The translations under genes and the position numbers were made by a program. This document shows, one piece after another, positions 5,550 through 9,120 of a DNA stretch of 9,120 bases (its first letter is position 1; the number at the start of each line of letters is the position of its first letter). The stretch lies in contig JAAZHL010000057.1 of assembly GCA_012510755.1 (NCBI GenBank), positions 1 to 9,120 of the forward strand, written 5' to 3'. The notes under the pieces are model-generated. The model worked only from the letters and a program-made list of their open reading frames with translations. It was not told the DNA's origin and did not search any database. The DNA comes from Leucobacter sp. (GTDB lineage Bacteria; Actinomycetota; Actinomycetes; Actinomycetales; Microbacteriaceae).

Positions 5550-6476
5550 TCACCTGTCGCCGCGCACGTATGCGGTCGCGAGCGCAGCTGGCAGTGCCGA
5601 GCCACGTCGTCTGGCGATGACGAGCGCGATCAGCACGGCGATGAAGGGCAGCATCGTAATGACATCGGTCGACAGGCCTGCGCCGCCCAGTTGCAGGGCT
5701 GTCCCGGCCGAAATGCACAGGCCGTAGGCGAGCGAGATGAGCAACACCCAGCGCATGCGGTCGCGGGCGAGCATAGCTACCACGATCGCGAGAAACCCGA
5801 GACCGTGTGTCATCCCTGGCGTGAAAGTACCTGCCGAGAGCATTGACAGATAGGCCCCACCGAGCCCTGCACAGGCGCCGGCATAGAGCACGGCGAGGCT
5901 TCTCACCCGCGTCACGTTGCCACCGGCCGAGTCAAGCGAAACCGGACTCTGACCGGCGGCCCGCAAACGCAGACCCGGTGTCGTGTGGTGTAACCAGATT
6001 GACGTGAGGCCAACCAGCCCAAACGACACCCAGAAGATTCCGTGTTGCGAGAAAATTGCCGGCCCGATGACCGGCAGGCCGGAGAGAAGAGCGGGAGCCC
6101 ACTCGCCGGGCGCACCGAGCCTCGGTGAGGTGTCGGCAAAATACCGGTCGAACAGCATGCTGGTGACCCCTGCGCCCGCGAGGGTGATGCCGATGCCCAC
6201 CACGATCTGATTTGACCGAAACCACACCGCGAACACCATCATGAGCGTGTTCAGCGCAACGCCCGCAAGCGCGCTACAGATGAGGCCCCACCAAAACACC
6301 CCGGTGGCATGGGTGACGACAAAACCGACGTACGCACCAGCCAACAGCAGACCCTCGATGCCGATGTTCAGCACACCCGATTGTTCACCGACTGACTCCC
6401 CGAGCGAGGCGAGCAGCAGTGGCATCGCGCTCGATATTGCCGTCACGAGGAAAGCCACGATTACTGCTTCGATCAT
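5550..6476 (-). CDS. ABC importer permease, NupQ/YufQ-like (nucleoside-type)
   Basis: A 308-aa integral membrane protein of the BPD_transp_2 class, the second permease of a BmpA/NupNOPQ-type importer. The conserved N-terminal block is clear: LASLGESVGEQSGVLNIGIEGLLLAGAYVG (residues 22-51), followed by NQIVVGIGITLAGAG (79-93). Hydrophobic segments span the whole length. The cytoplasmic loop TTPGLRLRAAGQSPVSLDSAG (155-175), where the ATPase should dock, precedes the last helices. ATG 6476 overlaps the TGA of the preceding permease as ATGA and has GGTGG just upstream. An ATG at 6515 in the same frame would add 13 residues inside the upstream gene, without a Shine-Dalgarno. Family members import guanosine and other nucleosides, purines or, in spirochaetes, riboflavin; the substrate here is not determined. 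Confidence 0.9.
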   Translation of the reverse strand: MIEAVIVAFLVTAISSAMPLLLASLGESVGEQSGVLNIGIEGLLLAGAYVGFVVTHATGVFWWGLICSALAGVALNTLMMVFAVWFRSNQIVVGIGITLAGAGVTSMLFDRYFADTSPRLGAPGEWAPALLSGLPVIGPAIFSQHGIFWVSFGLVGLTSIWLHHTTPGLRLRAAGQSPVSLDSAGGNVTRVRSLAVLYAGACAGLGGAYLSMLSAGTFTPGMTHGLGFLAIVVAMLARDRMRWVLLISLAYGLCISAGTALQLGGAGLSTDVITMLPFIAVLIALVIARRRGSALPAALATAYVRGDR

Positions 6477-7612
6477 GTGCCACCACCGCGAGTTCGCAGA
6501 TAGCTGTGCCCCCATCGGCCAGGTGCGGGTCTGCGACGACCTGCGAATTCAACCGCGAGCATACAAAATAACACGAGTGCCACAAACACGCTGAGCACAT
6601 CGATCGACAGTCCTGCACGCTGGGCCGCAACTGCTCCCCCGGTTGCGAGAAGCGCATAGAATCCCACGAGCGGCACTGCGGCGAGCGGGCTCAGCCGCGC
6701 GAGAAACACGAACGGCAATATCTTGTCTCCGTAGCCGGGGTTCCATGCCGCGCGGGAGTACCCCCATAGGCCGAGCATGTCGACGGCTGCTGCGAGCGCG
6801 ATCATCATCCCAGACAGCACAAAGACTCCGATGGTGAGTCGTTTCACATCGATGCCAGCGTGCAACGCGGCTGCTGGGCTCTTGGCCATCACGTCAATGC
6901 GCAGCCCGAATGACGTCTGTGTGAGCACCCCCTGTGCGAGCACGACCCTCACCAGCGCGATGACCACGCCGACATGCACCCGCGTGCCTGGCACATAGGG
7001 CAGCATGTACTGCAGATCAAGCACGCGAGTCTGCGGCACAGACACCGCGGGGTCTTTCAGCACTCCCCGAATGAGCAAGTTCGCACCGCTGATCGTGATG
7101 AACGAGACCATGAGACTGGTCACCACCTCGTTGATGCCAAACCTGGTTTTCAACAGTGCCGGTACAAGGGCTACTGCAGCACCAACGGCTAAGGCCATCG
7201 CGAACAGCACGAGGATCGCGAGACCAAAAGGCAAGACCGCCATCACATCGGGGGCGACCCCTGCGATGATCGCTGCTGCCAATACGTAGGTTCCGGCATA
7301 GCTGAGGTTCCACAATTGGGCACGAAAGGCAATAATGAGGCCGAGTGCCACGAGCAGCAGCGGCGCCATCGCGGTGAGGGTGTGTTGCCAGCCTTGGCCG
7401 AGCAATCCCAGCCGCACAACGTCAGCAAAGAAGGACAGAGGGTCTGCACCCATTGCAGCAATCATCAGGCCACTTGCGACGAGCGCGAACACGATGGGTG
7501 CTACCGTGCGCACCAGTACGTCGAGAGCTCGGCTCGCTCGGTGTGATTGGCCTGCTCTGCCTGCTCTATTCTTGGCTGTTCTGCTCTTGGCAGCGCTTTG
7601 GGTGAGGCTCAT
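6473..7612 (-). CDS. ABC importer permease, NupP/YufP-like (nucleoside-type)
   Basis: A 379-aa membrane permease, the longer partner of the pair. A basic, polar N-terminus (1-30) precedes TM1 (about 35-53). Family blocks are IIAFRAQLWNLSYAGTYVLAAA (93-114), FGINEVVTSLMVSFI (158-172), FGLRIDVMAKSPAAALHAGIDVKRL (235-259; the coupling loop to the ATPase) and WGYSRAAWNPGYG (293-305). The tail is short and basic. ATG 7612 overlaps the ATPase TGA as ATGA and has GAGG 8 nt upstream. The open frame reaches back to 7681, but that region belongs to the ATPase gene. With the ATPase and the next permease it forms the O-P-Q order of the Bacillus nup guanosine importer. Confidence 0.9.
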   Translation of the reverse strand: MSLTQSAAKSRTAKNRAGRAGQSHRASRALDVLVRTVAPIVFALVASGLMIAAMGADPLSFFADVVRLGLLGQGWQHTLTAMAPLLLVALGLIIAFRAQLWNLSYAGTYVLAAAIIAGVAPDVMAVLPFGLAILVLFAMALAVGAAVALVPALLKTRFGINEVVTSLMVSFITISGANLLIRGVLKDPAVSVPQTRVLDLQYMLPYVPGTRVHVGVVIALVRVVLAQGVLTQTSFGLRIDVMAKSPAAALHAGIDVKRLTIGVFVLSGMMIALAAAVDMLGLWGYSRAAWNPGYGDKILPFVFLARLSPLAAVPLVGFYALLATGGAVAAQRAGLSIDVLSVFVALVLFCMLAVEFAGRRRPAPGRWGHSYLRTRGGGT

Positions 7613-9120
7613 GCCGCGAGACCTCGGCTCATCAGCGCGCCAACACGCTCGCGCAGGTGCTCGTGGTCGCCGCTCGCCCACCCCACGATTCGCCCCTGCG
7701 AGAGCACCCCAATGCGGTTGCAGTGTTCAACCAACTCGTCGAGTTCGGTAGAAATAACCAGTGCGGCTCCACCTGCATCCCGAAAGCGCTCAATGGATTG
7801 CCACATCGCCGCTACCGTGTTGACGTCGAGGCCTTGGCTTGGCTTGTCGAGAATCATCACGTCGGGTTCGCTGGCAAGCTCCCGCGCAAGCAACAGCTTC
7901 TGAATGTTGCCGCCCGACAGGTTTGCTGCCCGTGCATCTGGTGATTGGCAGCGAATATCGAACTGTTCGATGAGTCGCTCAGCTTCAGCCCGAATGATCG
8001 TTCTTTGCGGTATCCCACGCCACCAGTACGGTGCCTCACCGATGCGTCTCAATACAAGATTCATGGCGACGCTGAGGTCACCCACGATGCCCTCACCAAG
8101 CCGATCGTCGGTGACGTAGCCGATCTTGTGGCGTCGTCGTTCGGCAGCACCCAGTTCGGTGAGGTCGGTGCCGCGCAAAAGAACCTGTCCGTTCACGATG
8201 GATTGTTCGCCCGCGAGAGATTTTGCGAGTTGGCGTTGCCCGTGGCCGTCGATTCCTGCAATACCGACGATCTCGCCCGCTCGAATCTGCAGGTCTATTT
8301 GGTCGAGAGGCATTGGGCCGCGGGTGCTCAGCTGCCGCGCTTCGAGCATGATTGGAGCGGTCTGGGGCGGCAGTTCGGGTTGCGCAGGCGCTAACGCGCG
8401 AGGCTGCGCGCCGAACATCGCACTCAGCAGGCGTCCCTGCACGTCGTTCTCGCTCAGGTGCTGGTGGGTCTCAGTTGTCGCCTGGTAGGTTACCGCACCG
8501 GCCCGAAGCACGGTGAAGGTGTCAGCGACGCTCAGCACCTCATTCATTTTGTGCGACACCAAAAGAATCGCTACACCGCGTGCCGCCAATTTGCGCAGGC
8601 CTTGCATCAACTGTGTCGCTTCGTCAGGCGCGAGCACAGAGGTGGGTTCGTCGAGAATTAACAGCCGTGGCTCACGAAGCAGCGCCTGAGCGATTTCAAG
8701 CTGTCGCCGCTGCCCGAGACTCAGATCGGCGACGCGTGTGGATGCGGTCAACTGCGACCCGAGCGTCTCATTCGCAGCTTCGAGCCGGCGTTTCGCAGCA
8801 GTTCGGTCAAGCCAGAAGTGAAGACCCGTGGCTGCCCCCAACATCAGGTTCTCAGCGACGGTCATCGCTGGGTTTAAGGTTGAGTGTTGGTAGACCACGG
8901 CAATGCCAGCGGCCAATGCTGCCTTGGGAGAACCAAATTCAACCGCCTCTCCCTCAATCTCTATCGCGCCAGCGTCAGGTCGCTGCACACCCGCCAAAAT
9001 GCCGATGAGCGTTGATTTGCCAGCCCCGTTCTCACCGAGCAGGCAGTGTATCTCGCCCCCACGCACCTCAAGACTCACCGAATCATTCGCCCGCACCTCA
9101 GCGAATGTTTTTGTGAGCCC
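7609..9120 (-). CDS. ABC importer ATPase with two nucleotide-binding domains, NupO/YufO/RbsA-like (N-terminus cut off)
   Basis: At least 504 codons, entering from the right edge (first visible residues GLTKTFAEVRAND) and ending at TGA 7611-7609. Only a few N-terminal residues are missing. A GTG at 9096 could be taken for a start, but the upstream codons continue the family's usual GLTKxF beginning. Counting from the first visible codon, domain 1 has Walker A GENGAGKST (29-37), signature LSLGQRRQ (133-140), Walker B LLILDEPTS (153-161) and an H-loop SHKM (189-192). Domain 2 has a degenerate Walker A (GIDGHGQRQL, 289-298), the signature LSGGN (401-405) and LDKPSQGLDV, in which lysine 426 replaces the catalytic glutamate; no H-loop histidine is seen (ISTELDEL). 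One active and one degenerate site is normal for this family, but lysine is unusual. The protein powers the two permeases; the binding lipoprotein gene is expected beyond 9120. Confidence 0.93.
   Translation of the reverse strand, partial: GLTKTFAEVRANDSVSLEVRGGEIHCLLGENGAGKSTLIGILAGVQRPDAGAIEIEGEAVEFGSPKAALAAGIAVVYQHSTLNPAMTVAENLMLGAATGLHFWLDRTAAKRRLEAANETLGSQLTASTRVADLSLGQRRQLEIAQALLREPRLLILDEPTSVLAPDEATQLMQGLRKLAARGVAILLVSHKMNEVLSVADTFTVLRAGAVTYQATTETHQHLSENDVQGRLLSAMFGAQPRALAPAQPELPPQTAPIMLEARQLSTRGPMPLDQIDLQIRAGEIVGIAGIDGHGQRQLAKSLAGEQSIVNGQVLLRGTDLTELGAAERRRHKIGYVTDDRLGEGIVGDLSVAMNLVLRRIGEAPYWWRGIPQRTIIRAEAERLIEQFDIRCQSPDARAANLSGGNIQKLLLARELASEPDVMILDKPSQGLDVNTVAAMWQSIERFRDAGGAALVISTELDELVEHCNRIGVLSQGRIVGWASGDHEHLRERVGALMSRGLAA

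Overview
The window looks like chromosomal DNA of a high-GC Gram-positive bacterium. GC-rich codons, GTG starts, a divergent MarR/MMPL pair and a close match to Corynebacterium-type meso-diaminopimelate dehydrogenase all point to Actinobacteria, perhaps Microbacteriaceae or a relative. The genus cannot be fixed from this sequence.

Left end (1-681). A gene tail ends at 134; it may be the C-terminus of a type I restriction R subunit. About 550 bp without a credible gene follow. This stretch holds the orphan 3' end of a tRNA-Pro gene (291-323), the usual scar of an element integrated into a tRNA gene. A terminator-like hairpin follows it, then a ~26-bp direct repeat spaced 82 bp apart and several smaller repeats. 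The simplest reading is that 1 to about 290 is the distal end of a genomic island and that ordinary chromosome resumes after about 323.

Middle (682-5461). A MarR-family regulator (minus strand) is divergent from a 768-aa MMPL/RND-type exporter. The 69-bp gap between them is packed with overlapping palindromes and GCTAG/CAAGCTAG repeats, a likely shared operator. Two genes follow the exporter on the same strand with gaps of 17 and 11 bp: meso-diaminopimelate D-dehydrogenase (ddh) and a HAD-IIB phosphatase or phosphomannomutase-like protein. The three may be co-transcribed, which would place a lysine/peptidoglycan precursor enzyme behind a MarR-controlled exporter.

Right end (5550-9120, all minus strand). 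This is a BmpA/NupOPQ-type (YufOPQ) ABC importer: a double-NBD ATPase whose N-terminus is cut by the window edge, then two permeases. The cistrons are joined by two 4-bp ATGA stop/start overlaps. The family imports nucleosides and related compounds; the binding lipoprotein is expected beyond position 9120. The importer operon converges with the ddh-HAD operon across an 88-bp gap containing a GC-rich hairpin and an exact 14-bp tandem duplication.

No clearly new multi-gene system is visible. The points most worth a second look are the tRNA-Pro island boundary, the repeat cluster beside it, the MarR/MMPL operator, the exporter-ddh-HAD linkage, and a lysine in place of the Walker B glutamate in the second ATPase domain.
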